Shown here one piece after another: positions 49,101 to 62,500 of a stretch of 64,000 bases of DNA; positions within the stretch are counted from its first letter, which is position 1, and each line of letters opens with the position of its first letter. The notes beneath the pieces were generated by a model. It did no database searches. It was given only the letters and a program-made list of their open reading frames with translations, and was not told the DNA's origin. Where the stretch lies: contig OZ024890.1 in the NCBI GenBank assembly GCA_964017195.1, positions 24,731,701 to 24,795,700 on the forward strand. Direction: 5' to 3'. This DNA comes from Siderastrea radians (lineage: Eukaryota; Cnidaria; Anthozoa; Scleractinia; Rhizangiidae). The position numbers were made by a program, and so were the translations under genes.

Positions 49101-52100
49101 GTCCACAAACAACCCCAAGTGCTCATGCGTGGGCGTGGACTGTCTGGGGGGCGTGTACAAAAAATTAATCCCTCTTTTATTTCTTTCTTAAATCTTACCC
49201 TATTTCCTAAAAATGTACGTATATTGCACCCTTAAAACGGTTCTTTTCAATGGTGTTGCTATACTTGCAAGACAGAAAGCTCACAGAATAGTAGATAACA
49301 AGGTACAAAAATACTTCAAGCCCCAAAAATGGAAGGTTTCCAATGAGAATAGTCTTTGAATCAGAAATATGAGCAGCCTATCGTTTCTTTTCTCTCAGAG
49401 AGCTCAGACTCCAACGGTTTGGTAAAAAAGAAGCCTGGAAACGATCTCTCATGTCTCCTCGCGCGCGCTGCGTCATAAGTTTCACTGTGACGCAAAACGA
49501 TCGATTCGCTCTATTTCGCGGGAAGAAAGTTGTGCAGTCCACGTGAAAAGGAAAAGGTGTCCTCATGGCCACGAAAGTGGTGCTATCACTAACTGTACTG
49601 GCAATTCTTATAACGCTATCACGCCCATCTTCAAATACTAAACTAGAAGGTAAGGTTTGGCAATATTTAAAAAAGAACAGCTCTCTTTTTCTTTCATTTT
49701 TCCCTCACTTTCTGACGAACCGAAAAATTAGGCAAAAAATTTCCCAAACAATACTCTTCGAGTTATCATCATTTCACTGAAGTCAGTTTTCATTCATTCA
49801 ATGCAGGCTAAACGCGCACTAAAATTTAACATGGTAACTGTACAAGGAAAATTTCTTATTCGATTTCTCTCTTTAAGAATATATTTCATCTTGAGGAAAA
49901 GCAAACAACTTGCGGTTGCCATGGTAGACTCCACGCGGGTTTTCGCGCACGCATTCTTTGGCTTTGGTGGATAAGGTTTGCATAAAAACTGTGTAGGGCA
50001 TTCTTTTCACACAAGCGCTCTTTTTATGCAATTCTTATCTTTGCGCTAAACGTCGAGACTGTTACGCATCAAAATCATCTTCATCGTGAAAGATAAATCT
50101 TGACTATCGCGTGCGTTCTCCTTCATTAGCTTGTTTCGAAAGCCAACAATTATTAAGACTCGTTTAACGCTAACCCAAAGTTAACGGAAGATTTCATTAA
50201 TAATCCCTCCCCAATAAAATGTTTTCCCGAACTTTTCTTCTTCAAAAGCGTTTCCGCCGCTAATTTTGATTAGCAAAATATGAAAGCAATCAAAGCAACA
50301 TCGCAGAACGAAAGTAATTACAAGAATTCACATCGTTAAGCTGTAAGACAGACATCAAAATTGATGCTAATCCTGGGTTAGAATAACCCTGCTTTGAACC
50401 GAGACTGAGTATTCTTAACCCTTCACAATGTAAGCCCCAATAATGACAAGCATCTAATTTCTCCTTGCAGTATCACTAGTTGATCAAATATACAGGTCAA
50501 GAGAATAAAGTAAATAATCACCAGACATGAAATGTGTTGATGTTTAATCAAATTCTCCCAACTAGTAACAAAAGAAATATATGGACAACAGTGAGGAGAA
50601 TATGCATGTTGACACTGTGGCTTAAAGGGTTAAAAACAGCGCAGATTACGGGACGGACAACATCATTGTTCACATTGTGGCTCGACGCTAGAAATGTTTC
50701 ACGACAGTAATGTCCGCGTTATCTTTCTCCAATCTCGCGAAAGCTGATAATGATCTAGATTTGATTAAAATTTTGCTCCAATTATTTTGTAGATCAGTGG
50801 AACCACGGTTATGACAAAGTTTGGCAAGACATGTTCAAAACAATGGCCGCAACTTTGGTGTTGAATTTCTTTCTTCTGCTTCTTTACCGGTTGATTTCAT
50901 ACCCCGTGAACATCATCCTTCGATGGAGGTGAGTTGTATAAGTTACGAATTTCCCTCTAAACAATCGAGCTCGTTAGCGTTCCCAGACGCTATTTAGAAC
51001 CTGTGGTGCTTTCCAAGTCTCGTCCTCAGTCGTCTTCATGTTGAGCGACGCGCGCAGCACGGGAGCGCGAGATGTGATGGGTAGTGAAAAAGGGAGAGAG
51101 TCTTCTCCCCTTTCCCCTTCCCATCACCCCTTGCTATCACACCTCGCGCTCCCTTGACGCGCGCATCGCGCAACATGAAGACGACCGGGGACGCCGGAGT
51201 CAGGTGTTTTCCCATAATTATATAAGCATACATGGGTTTGTGGACTATTTGGCGTGTCAACATAGATATAGTGTAAGATGAGTGACAAATACAGAAGACA
51301 GACTGTTAAAATTATACAGACAGTGTGCACGTGAAGTCATTGCCTTAACTAAAAAGGCTTCTCATTAGCTCCTTTTTGTATGGTACACCAACATGACCGC
51401 CACGTCATCGCAGACTACATTTGGAGTCAATATTGCATGTTAACATAAAGCTAAGAGCAAGCTGTTTTATTGACAAGCTTATGAAGAAGATTTCACACCG
51501 TATTAAACGGCAAATGGCAAATAGCAGGTCAGAAAGCGATGCTTAAACTTTCTATTCGTGTGCAGCTGAAGGGAATGTATAAAAAGGATTCATTTTTCTC
51601 TGGTTTTATCTTTGCAGGCAAATTCAGCTTGACAAAGAAACTGCAGAACGTTTGGCCGCTAAGTACAAGAAACCAGTTTGGCGACCAAAGTCTGGGAAGA
51701 GACGAAGAAGACACAAGTACGGCTGGTAGCCGGATGTTAGTTCTCTTCCGGAAGTAAACTTTTGATTGAATAAAGCGTAATTTCAATTTCAACGCAAATG
51801 GCTGTTTCAGATTTTCAAATTTCAGTTCTTTTTGTGTTTTTCTACCGTTTTCTGTGGACTTTGCCCGGTACATCAATTAACCGCAGCTTACAATACGAGG
51901 GAACAAGCGTAAAAACGCACTTACACCAGACGGGTAGGGATCCGTGGGGGACCCGTGCTACACTTAAGCCACGGAACCTGTAGCAAAGGTTCCGTGTGGA
52001 ATCCGCATTATCCCTGTCCGTGAAAGGTAACTAAAAGTACTCAAGAACACGGCTCAAAACATGCTGTTTAAACTACACCTTTTTAATGTTCCGAAAAAAA

Positions 52101-53507
52101 TTATGGCGCATCTTGTAAATGCTATAGTACCCGTTCTAGTTTGATCTCTTAAACCCAGTTGTTCGAAACCCGATTAATTTAACGTTAACTCGGGGTTAAA
52201 ATTTAACCCAGGTCCCTGTCTCTCTTGGTTAAAAGAGTTTTCACTACTGTTATTAAGTGGTCGTTTGAAGGAAACCAAAGTCAAACGTATGGCAAAAGAG
52301 CATTTATGGGGACCCTCATCGTTTGGCTGTATTAGAGTGAATTAAAAACTGACACTTATCCTGAGTTGGCTTGACCCTGCTTTGAACAACCGGGCCCTGA
52401 GCATGAATTTGATGTCGCCTGCGTATACTGGCTCCCTCCGGGGTCTGATGTCGTAACACATTTGTCGCGTTAACTGCTTTCCTAGCCCTGCAGACCTGAA
52501 CTACATTTCAGCCAGGGAACCCGTACTACTCCTGATCCAAACCGTATTTCGTTTTGTTTTGTTTGGTTATTTTCCCTCGCTTGTTTTTTTTTTTTTTGGT
52601 TTTTTTTTTTGTCATGTTAACTTACTTTCGCATTTTAAAAATTTTGACATTTTTCCGTTTTCTTAGTTTATTAGCCTATACTCATAAATGGCTTACCTTA
52701 GAGTGCTCTCAATTGAAACGATTCTCATTTGACCACGCCCACAGCCTTTAAAATCCTTCCAGTCTCCCTGTTCTAATTTAAACTGCAACTCGGCCCCAAC
52801 TTCTCTGGGTGGTAAAAGACCCACGAGACCCAGAACCTCCTGATTTGGTGCAAACAGTCTCCTCAGAGGCTCTCTAGCCCACAGCATTCGCAGCTCAGGG
52901 TCCATGGGATGGCAGAGTGGACTGTGGGTAGTAGCCGGGGTTGGAGTGGGCGGACTGCGGTCTGTAGGTTTTGGGTGGTTGCTGCAGTTTCCCTTTGGAA
53001 CACATCTGAATTAACAAGAAAGAAAAGTAATAATAAGAATTCCACACTTGCAATATGAGGAAGGCCGTTTGCCAGTCCTTGTGCTCATGCTTAAGCAGGC
53101 GTTATTCTGGTATACACAGGCAACGTAAACACGCAAGCTAAGAAAGGAAACATTTCTTTTTCTTTTGCCTGCGTTTACTTTTGCGCCTAAACCAGCTTCC
53201 AAGTATTCGACCACTCTCGTAAGTGACCAGCTCTAGTTACGACCGACATTATGAAATCCCGTTTTAATTGTCACTTAAAGTCTGTGATTAAAAGCTCTTG
53301 TAAGGGACGCTCCCGTAAGCGACCGCGACCACTGTTGTGAATTACCGACTGGTCTTTTCCTCTCGTAAGCGACCAGTCAGTCAACACTTAAATAAAAGCA
53401 TTCACTTCTTGATCAAATTCAGAGTAATACATCACACAAGCGCTAATGATTCGTTGACCTGTACATACGCGAACCTCTTCTGTGATAGGCAATAAAAAGC
53501 TATTTAA

Positions 53508-53540
<33 letters not shown>

Positions 53541-56500
53541 GATACCATTAGTAACCATCAACATATGGGAAGCTTCCATCCTCTAATGTGTCCCGCTCTA
53601 GTTGAAACCACTTTTCTGAATTTCCGAGGCGGTTATTTACGAGAGCTTGGTCTGTGTACTATGCAAATATTTGGTCTTATGCTTCCGTCATACCTATAAA
53701 TTCGCCTTACAGTACAATCAGTATGGCTTATCCAGGACCGTAGCAAGGCTGAAATAACTGGGGGGGGCGAGCAAATTGGCCTAGTCAAAGCCCCCCCCCC
53801 CATGAAAATACCGACGTTAACAAAAATTCATGTCAGATAGATACTAACACTGTTCACAATGCCACAGTTTGTGTCGATTTCGTCAAAAAGGACACCTTTA
53901 GGGGACATCTTTCGTTGAAAATTTGCCAAAAAGCTGCTTCCTGTTTGCTCTTTCGCCGATAAAAGTGTTGGCAACATTCACCAGATTTATAGCGTTTTAA
54001 AAAAGTATCCTTAAATTTACTTGGTTTGTTAAAATTCAAACATTTCGACAGCTAAGTTACCAATTTCGGACTTGTTTTACCTGACTCTCGTAAACGTTTA
54101 CGTAACGTTTGTCACTCGATTCCTTAGACCTGTTTTACAACAGTGGGCTTAAAGCTTGCAGCAAATGCACTGCAGTCGCAAGGAACGTGGGCCTGAAATG
54201 TGCGGTGGGCTGGTAGATGTTTGAAGCCCACTTGCCCGGTGCGGCTAGTGACTCAACAGATGTCGAAATCTGTTAAAAGTTGTGAAATTACAACGAGCAC
54301 TTTTAGCGTCAGCATGCAAGACGGATTGTTGCACATTAATTTGTTTTAAATACATATTTTTGCCACATTAATTGTAATGTTTTTTAACTTCGAAAAAATC
54401 TGGGGGGGGGGGCTTGAGCCCCCCCCCTGCCCCTGCCCCTCCCCCTGCTACGGGCCTGCTATCAAACCGTTCAGTTACCACTTGACGTGGTTTATGAATG
54501 ATTTCTGCTGTCTCGATCGACCAATCAAAATGCACGAACTGTGGGATGCACAGTCAAACAGCAGTCAAACTTGATTCGGCCTGGAACAGGTAAGAAAACG
54601 CTCCATAACAACAACAGTTACAAGCCTCACCTTCCTACACGGCGGCAGAACTCTTCTCTCTCTGAGCAAGAGATCTTGCCGCGACAAGTACCGTTTGGTC
54701 GGTTTAGAAACTGTCGACACTTTCGTAAGCCATAATCTAGCCTCGCATTAAAGGGAACAAGAACTTGACACAGAGCAGCCCAGCCTGTCCGTAGAAAGTA
54801 TGCATTATCAATCAGATTTGTACAGAAAAGGACGAGCAAATTACAGGACACCCAAAGAGGAGATTGAAGCAGTTGTGTCGTTTAGGGGAAATGGTCAAAA
54901 CTATTGCACTCGGAAAGGACCCACCATTCCGCAAAAAGACAGGTGGTCTCTTCATATACCCCCTAACCCCACCTTAAGAGATGGTGTTTTGCTTGTACAG
55001 CCCCCACTCTATCAGGAGTAGAAACTAAGAAAAAGATTCGAACCTCCCTGGGCCATTTCTCCAGCAACGCAAGCTTCATGCACACCTAATTTTGAAATCT
55101 CAACTCAAATCTTCAGGCCAGTAAATTTTGTCCATTTGGCTAATCAGATAGGTGGTATCTTGCATTGCCCCTTACCCCTACACGAGGTAGTTCCTCATCG
55201 AGTATACTTGTTATGACCACTTCCCTAAGATATTTCTGAAACTACATTGTCACAGATTAAACTATTGAAGAGATACACAATTTTGGCAAGTACAATAATT
55301 TTTCTGGAGGTACGAGCTGCTGTTGCTTAGCTGAAATTTGCAAGGGCGCAAAATTACGAGGCGCCACGAAGCTCTCAGAACGCTTCACAGAATTGGGTGA
55401 GAAAACAATAAACAAACAACAGAAACAAAAAAACAGTAGAGCTTCGTTGTAACAAGGACCAATGAAATTAGAGGTTCTAAAGTGCATCGTGCCCCCTGAC
55501 GAGGAGGACATTACACTGGTTTAATTGGTTTCTCAAAAAAGGTTCGAGGTGACATTTTAGTAAAAAAAAAAAAAACGAACGAACAAACAAAAAACAATTT
55601 CTCTCAATTAAATCTGAATACTTCAGGCGACCAAAACCAGCAGAACACAAATTTTGATGAAACTAGTCGTTCAGTGCCCCAATCTCGTACCCAGAGTCCA
55701 TGGCCAGGCGAGACTCTGGCCATGGGACAATAAAAAGACTCTGTCTCAAACCTTCGAATTGCCCTTGGACAAGCTCGGCGAGGTAGGTTTGATTAACACC
55801 ACTCTCCCGAGGTCCGGTTTTTTTCCACCCCTCAATTCGACCAGTAAGACGTAGGATTGAGCTTGAAAGACAGTACAAGAAAATAAACATACCGGATTGG
55901 TTGGCAAACTTGCTGACAGAAAAGAAGTTGAACCTCTCAGGTTTTGTGCAGTTGGCGTGTTTAGGAAGGCACACGTGAAGGCGTTCACAGAACACGTGAT
56001 CATCATCTTCACACTTCGTGTCATTCACGTCAAGCTTACGGTTTCCTCTTTCTTCTGGATTCACACATCTCATTTGCGATAGCGAGAAGTTTTGACTTCC
56101 AGGACAACACTGGCCAAAAGGCGAGCAACTCTTGTCCTTGCGCGACAACCAATCGAGCATCACGCGGAAAGAACACGAGCCATTTGGAGCAGAGCTACGA
56201 TTGAAAACAATAGTGATGGGTTTTCTTTAAAAAAGTTAGTTAAAAGTTAACCTTATGGCCCTATGGACGGACTTTGAGTTAAGTTTCTGTTTTTTTTTGG
56301 GGGGGGGGAGGGAGAAGCAGTGTGTTTTAAATGCAGAGCGCTGTGTATGATTGTCGATCCAATTTTTTTTAATAAGCTTTTCTAAGAAAAACCACGATGT
56401 AACCAAGAGCGCCATCGCTATTCAAAGTATGGGAAAACGCGCGAAAGTCAAGTCATGGCTTTTCTCCTGATTGGTTGAAAACACAATAAGCTTTCACTGA

Positions 56501-59500
56501 TTGGTTAAAGCGCGATGCACTGCACCACCATCCTCGGGAACTGTAAAGGAGGCCGGGGGAGGCACCCAGTTGTGAGAGTTCCTATATTCAACTTTTGAAT
56601 GATAACTTACTCAAACGGGATTTCATAGAAAAATCACGTATAAAATCGCCTAGTGTGCCGGTTGCACACTAGGTGCAATCTTGCACTAGATGCAGGATTT
56701 CATACGCTCATCGCAGCGACCGGCGAAAGTCGGCAGGTGTGAACGCTACTGTGAACCAGATCTTCGCCAGCGATTTTGATCGCCGCAAATAGCGCTCGGA
56801 AACGCCGATATCTGGCATGTCAGATATTGGCGATTGAATTCGCTGACAATCACCTAGGTGCCCGCTCCCCCAAAATCGTCAGAGATCTCCAAAGTTCAAT
56901 TTCGCCCCAACAAGCGTATAAAATTGCCCAACGAGGCGCTGGCCTGAAGGGAAATGGTCGGACGCTTGGACAGATACAAGTTAGCTGTTAAGAATTTTTC
57001 CCTTCCCCAAATTAAACCAAAGAAAACACGCGATCAACTTCGAAAGTAAACAATTATATACTAATGGCCCTCGTTATAATTGGTATTTGTTAAAATTTAC
57101 GACACTATAAGACTAATAACTGTTTCCTCCGCCTTTATACTTTATCAGTTACTTAAACCTAGCACACCAGACAGCGCTCTTAATAAACCGCTTACCTACC
57201 TCATAAACAGGCAGCAAAATCTGCCGCCAGCTTCCTTTGAGTGGTTCATCTTCCAAGGGGGCCTCGCTAATCCTGCTTTGCAAAACTGTTCATCCACGGT
57301 GCATTCAGACAAACGATCTTTAGGCACGCATCGCATCGAGGTTGGACAGAAAACATGCCCATCACGACACTCCCCTCCCCACGGCTTCTTAGTCCAGTTG
57401 CTTCTTATTTTCTCCTCAAACTTGACCGGGTCAGTTTTGAGGCCATGGCAACGGTGGTGACTCCCAGTGGAAAACGGCCGAACGAAAGACACGAGTTTCT
57501 GGCAGAACTCTTCGCCTGCGACGCAGTTTTTGTGTTCTTCGTATCCGTTTTCACGACAGTGAGCCTCGCGGGACATACATTGTCTTAGCTCCTTCAGAAC
57601 ACGGTCCAATAGGATCTTCCTGAGCAGGCAAAACGGAGCCCAACCTACAGATTACAAAAGATAGAACTGCAAAGTTAGCATGCTTAAGGATGGCCAGCAT
57701 TTCAATACAACAATTTTTGGGCGATCCCTATCAGATATCTCGTCATGCGTTAACTCTTCTGCCTTTACACAGGCTACATTCTTGGACCCATTGTGTTAGA
57801 ACACTCAAATCGTTGTCACAATTTTCCTATCTGCATGCGTGGTTCTCCCCTCCCCTCAATGCTGAGTGAACCAATATGGGGTGTTTGCAGGTCATTGTTA
57901 TCAACATTGGGAAGTGAACACGGAAAGCGTTCCAACAAGTGTGTCTGGAATGGTAGCACCGTGAAGAGGGGTCTAGTCCCAAAGATTGAATTCAACGGAT
58001 TACAGATTTGGTCATGTACACATGAGAGAAATGATAAAAGTACATATTGACACGGAATAAGACGCACTTTCAAAAAAAAAGGGGAAGAAACATTCAAGAT
58101 TGAGCCCATGAGACACTGGTGCAATCGCTCTACTTGTTCAGCTATCAGGCCCCGGTACTGAGAGCTTCACCAATAGTAAGTTCGACTTATATCCCTAGAA
58201 CGATACAAATATTTATGCATACATCAGATGAAACTAATAATCCACACAGACTTCTACGAAAAGGTACACAAACTGTGAAGAAGTTCCTTAAAGAACTTTT
58301 AACTGAATAAATCACTGATTTTTCTGATACTGGTGAGACCATATTAAACTTTACCTGATTTTGTAAGGTTACGCAGAGCTTCATCTCCGATTTCTCCTGT
58401 AAAAAAAAATGAAGCATCTCGCTAAACAAAATGAAGAAATTTACTTCCAGCTAGACACATATTATTCATTACCGATTAATCATTAACAGGGCCCTCAGTC
58501 ACGCGGTCAAGCTATGCAAAGTGTGAAAGAGAACCAGAACTGGACTATAAGAGTTTGAGTTCAAACCTAGCGCGCAGGCCTTAGATTATCACGTCACATC
58601 AACCTTTTTCCTATAGAATCTCAACGACAAGGAAGTGCAAAACCTCTTGAAAAGTGACCGGTTAGAAATTCGACAGTCGTGCTCGTCCTCCGATCCAAGA
58701 TCCCTTACTAAGTACTCTAACATACTATTAAACGAAAATTATTGAACGCCACTTCAGGTTTTGATTTTCCCACAATATTATGGCGGGGAACTGCGCACGC
58801 ACCGCACGTTTGACCGCTGTAAGCCTAGTGTGAACCTGCAGACAGGTATTCTTTTCCCTTGAGCACAACTCTCTGACAAACGAGATATCCTGATCGCAGA
58901 TTGAACACGCTCTTCTTTCTAACATCTCAATTTGGCGCGTGAAGGAAGGTCAACGTTAATGTAGCATGATAAAAAGGTTTGCACTGGAGTTTCTCAAAAA
59001 CACGTGGAAACAAACCTTTGTTATAATTAAAGGGGTTATGTCACTTATTTTTGGTATAACAAAGAGATCGAAACTCAGTGTTTTTGGCTGCGGTTGGCTT
59101 GGATGCAATTGGCTTGCAGCTTGAAAAAACTGGGCCAATTTTTTCACGTCATTTCCTTGTGCCTCCAAACACTGACTATGCTTTGTTCTTCCTTTAAGAA
59201 AATCACTTGACATCTTTATGGTGTTCTAGGAGCTTTTGTGCGAGACAAACGGCACTTGGTGTTACATTTTACCACAGTTTTGTCTTGAGAACGTAAAAAT
59301 CCGAATTACATAGCCCCTTTGTACCAAGCCAACAGCATTAAAGGACAACTAAGTGCTTGCTAAACAGCAACTTACTTGGTTCAAGCTTAAGTGCCGCTTC
59401 GCGCATCGCCATACTCATGTTCGCTTCACGTGGGCATCTTTCCTCCTTCAAACGGCAATGAATCCCACATTTAACGCAAAGACGCTGAGAGGAGCCGCAG

Positions 59501-62500
59501 AGAATTTTAGACGCCCAACCGATCAGCCCCTCAGTGCCACACCCTTTTTCCTTGGGCCTGCAATCAAAGGTTGAAGCGCAGAACCTGGTGCCACGAGGAC
59601 ACGCCTTTCCAAATGGAGAAACGCTGTCGTTCCTGGCTGCCATCCATTTAATCAGAACAGGGTAAGAACACGGCATTTTGTCAGGAATGTTCGCCTTGAA
59701 AATCTCGCAATACTTGTAACCTTTGCGAGATTTGCTTCCCCACGGAGTCCAGTGAGGTTCCGAGGGATTGCGGTCGTCCGAGCGATTTCCAAGCCTAGCG
59801 GAGCAATTTCGTTCCACAGGGATACATCCATTGCCCCTGATGACAAAGCGAAAAGGACAGAACTTGGTCCCCCTGGGACAATGGAATTGCCGAGTGAAGT
59901 TCCGCAGGCCTAACGTAAAACGTAGCGGGTTCTCTCTCATCCTGCAGCACTGCCCATCCAGAGCCTTAAGAAGCATGACATTCTTGAGCGCGTTTTTGAT
60001 GCAGGGAGTATACCGTTTGTCACAGCCATCCCGATGCGGGTCATCTCTGTCATCAAGTGACCCATGATCGTTTATTTCTTCGAAAATTGAGCGGTTGAAA
60101 GACTGGCGTAGCATTCTCCTCAATCCAGTATCATTCAGTACGCGTCTGAGATCGCTTCTATCAAAGTCGTGTTCGCCACGCTGAAACCAGCGGGACAAGA
60201 ATGGGTTATCATCATTGCTATCTTCGCGGGGCATGTGGCTGCGAACTCCATCGTCTTCGGGATAATAGTTGTTACCATCTTTGTCACCTTCACCAGAAGG
60301 GAGACTACCATTCCTGTCATGACATCCCTTTCCAAGAGCACAATCCAGTGGGTCTCCTGAGGGTGGACCGCAGAGAGTTTTGTTTACTCCACAGCCTCGG
60401 TTTCCGCATTGGAACTCAAAACGAGGCACACAAGCACCAGAGGACTGACAGTGGACCTAATTGATAATAAGGGAAGGTACGTTTTTTCTTGGGGGGGGAG
60501 GGCTGGGGAATTTTGGTATTTTTTCCCAAAAAAGTGTTGGCCCTCCCTTGTGTTTTAATAAAAAACTCCTGACCCCCCACGTTTAGGTGACTGATAAAAA
60601 GGGCGACCCTCCCCTCACTACAACATGGTATGTTCCCTGCTGTAGAAACCTCAGAACGTTTCGCTTGTGAACGCAACGTGTTTGAATATGAATATATCTC
60701 GATATTGAATGTGTGCGTGCTGAAACACGGAAAATGCGAACAATCAGTGTGGGATATTTACGTTTTATAGCTGAAGTTTGAATATGGAAGTATTTGAGTA
60801 TTATAAAGGCTTTGAACATAAAATATCTAAGGGAAAATGCACGCGCGTCTTTCTCCGACTAACCGCCATTGCTGTTGGTTATTTTCAGTATTTTAACAGA
60901 AAGGTTTAGTTGTTTAGCATGCGAAATTTGCCTCTCAAAAACAAATATTTCCGACATTTCCGACAAAGTAGAGCGCATTGTTGGATCTATTAGTAACTCC
61001 TCAGAACTAAACGACTCAGGAGAGCAGGCAGCGGATAGCCAACAGCAAAAAGCTGAAGAAACGATACCTGAGTCAAGTACTTCTCGATAGGGACGGAAAA
61101 GGACACGAGTCCTCCGAGAGCTCTAAGTATTATAAATTTTCTTTCTACATATTTTTAATATCTATTAATTGTGTCCCCAAATTAGTATGGGATTTTCCCA
61201 GGCTATGTGGCCTTGACACATTAATAAAGTTTATCATCATCATCAAAAACTATGTGCCATGGCACAATATACATGTAAAAATGTAACCTAGTACCTATAA
61301 TAAAACACCAAATTAAATCAAAGTAGGTGAAAAGAAAAACTTAATCTGTAAGAAAAATGGAAAGCAACATCACAAAAATTCTCATTAAAAAATTCTGGAA
61401 AAGATGTGTGACCCTCCCTTGAATAGCTCACATGAGGTATGGCCCTCCCCTTTTGGTGCTCACTTTCACTGATGACCCTCCCCTCTGAGGCCCCAGCCCT
61501 CCCCCCCCAAGAAAAAACGTACCTTCCCTAAGAATAAAGATCAGTTTCCCTTCAGCACGTGCCCACAAGTTAAACAAACCGAAATCGCAAAGCTTCTTTC
61601 AAGGAAAGGCCAAAGTAAAGAAAATGCTATGCAGAAATTTAAGTACTTCAGAGGCAAAAGCGAATTACAAATTGGTACTGAGTGCATAATCCCCCAAAGT
61701 GCACAGGCCGAAATAAAGAAAAGCATGATGGGCCACAAGCTGTCATGAGTAGCATTATTTATGAGGCGAGAGTTTAGAAGCTGCTTTCTGTACCTGACCG
61801 TGTGGGCACTCCATTCTGTCTTGGTTGACCTCACCATCTTTGTCACCTTCACCGGAAGGAAGACTGCCATTTCTGCCAGGACATTCTTTTCCAGGAGCAC
61901 AATCCAGTGGGTCTCCTGAGGGTGGACCGCAGAGAGATTTGTTCACCCCACAGACTCGGTTTCCGCATTGGAACTCAAAACGAGGCACGCAAGCACCAGA
62001 GGCCTGACAGTGGACCTAATAAAAGCAATACAAATACATGTCCCTGAAAGGGCGCCCATAGAAAAAAGAACATGCCTTTATGAGAAGCGAACAGCAGGTC
62101 TTGAGGGGAAAGCAAGCTAAGTCAGACGAGGGGAACAGTTGTTCAAAAAAGAGGGGAGGAGAAGACTATATCTTGAAGGAAAGGACATCTCTAAATTAAA
62201 GTGACATTAATTTAGGGATGTCTTGAGCAGGCGGCATTAACAAGTTCGCATTTGGAGGGAAAAAAACCATAGCTTAATACCCATAGGTAAAATTTTAGCC
62301 TACTCTCATGTGCTCTCAAAGATTGTGAACACTGGTTACCTCTTGTTGACTCTTGTTCTCCTTCTTGGCCGACGGATATTGCCAATAAACTATTTTAGTT
62401 TTAATCTGTTTGCTTCGTTGCAAACAAAACTTCAACCTGTTCAAGTGTTTTACTTTTACAATGCGAGTTATTAAAATGAATCGACTGAAAACCCAGCATT

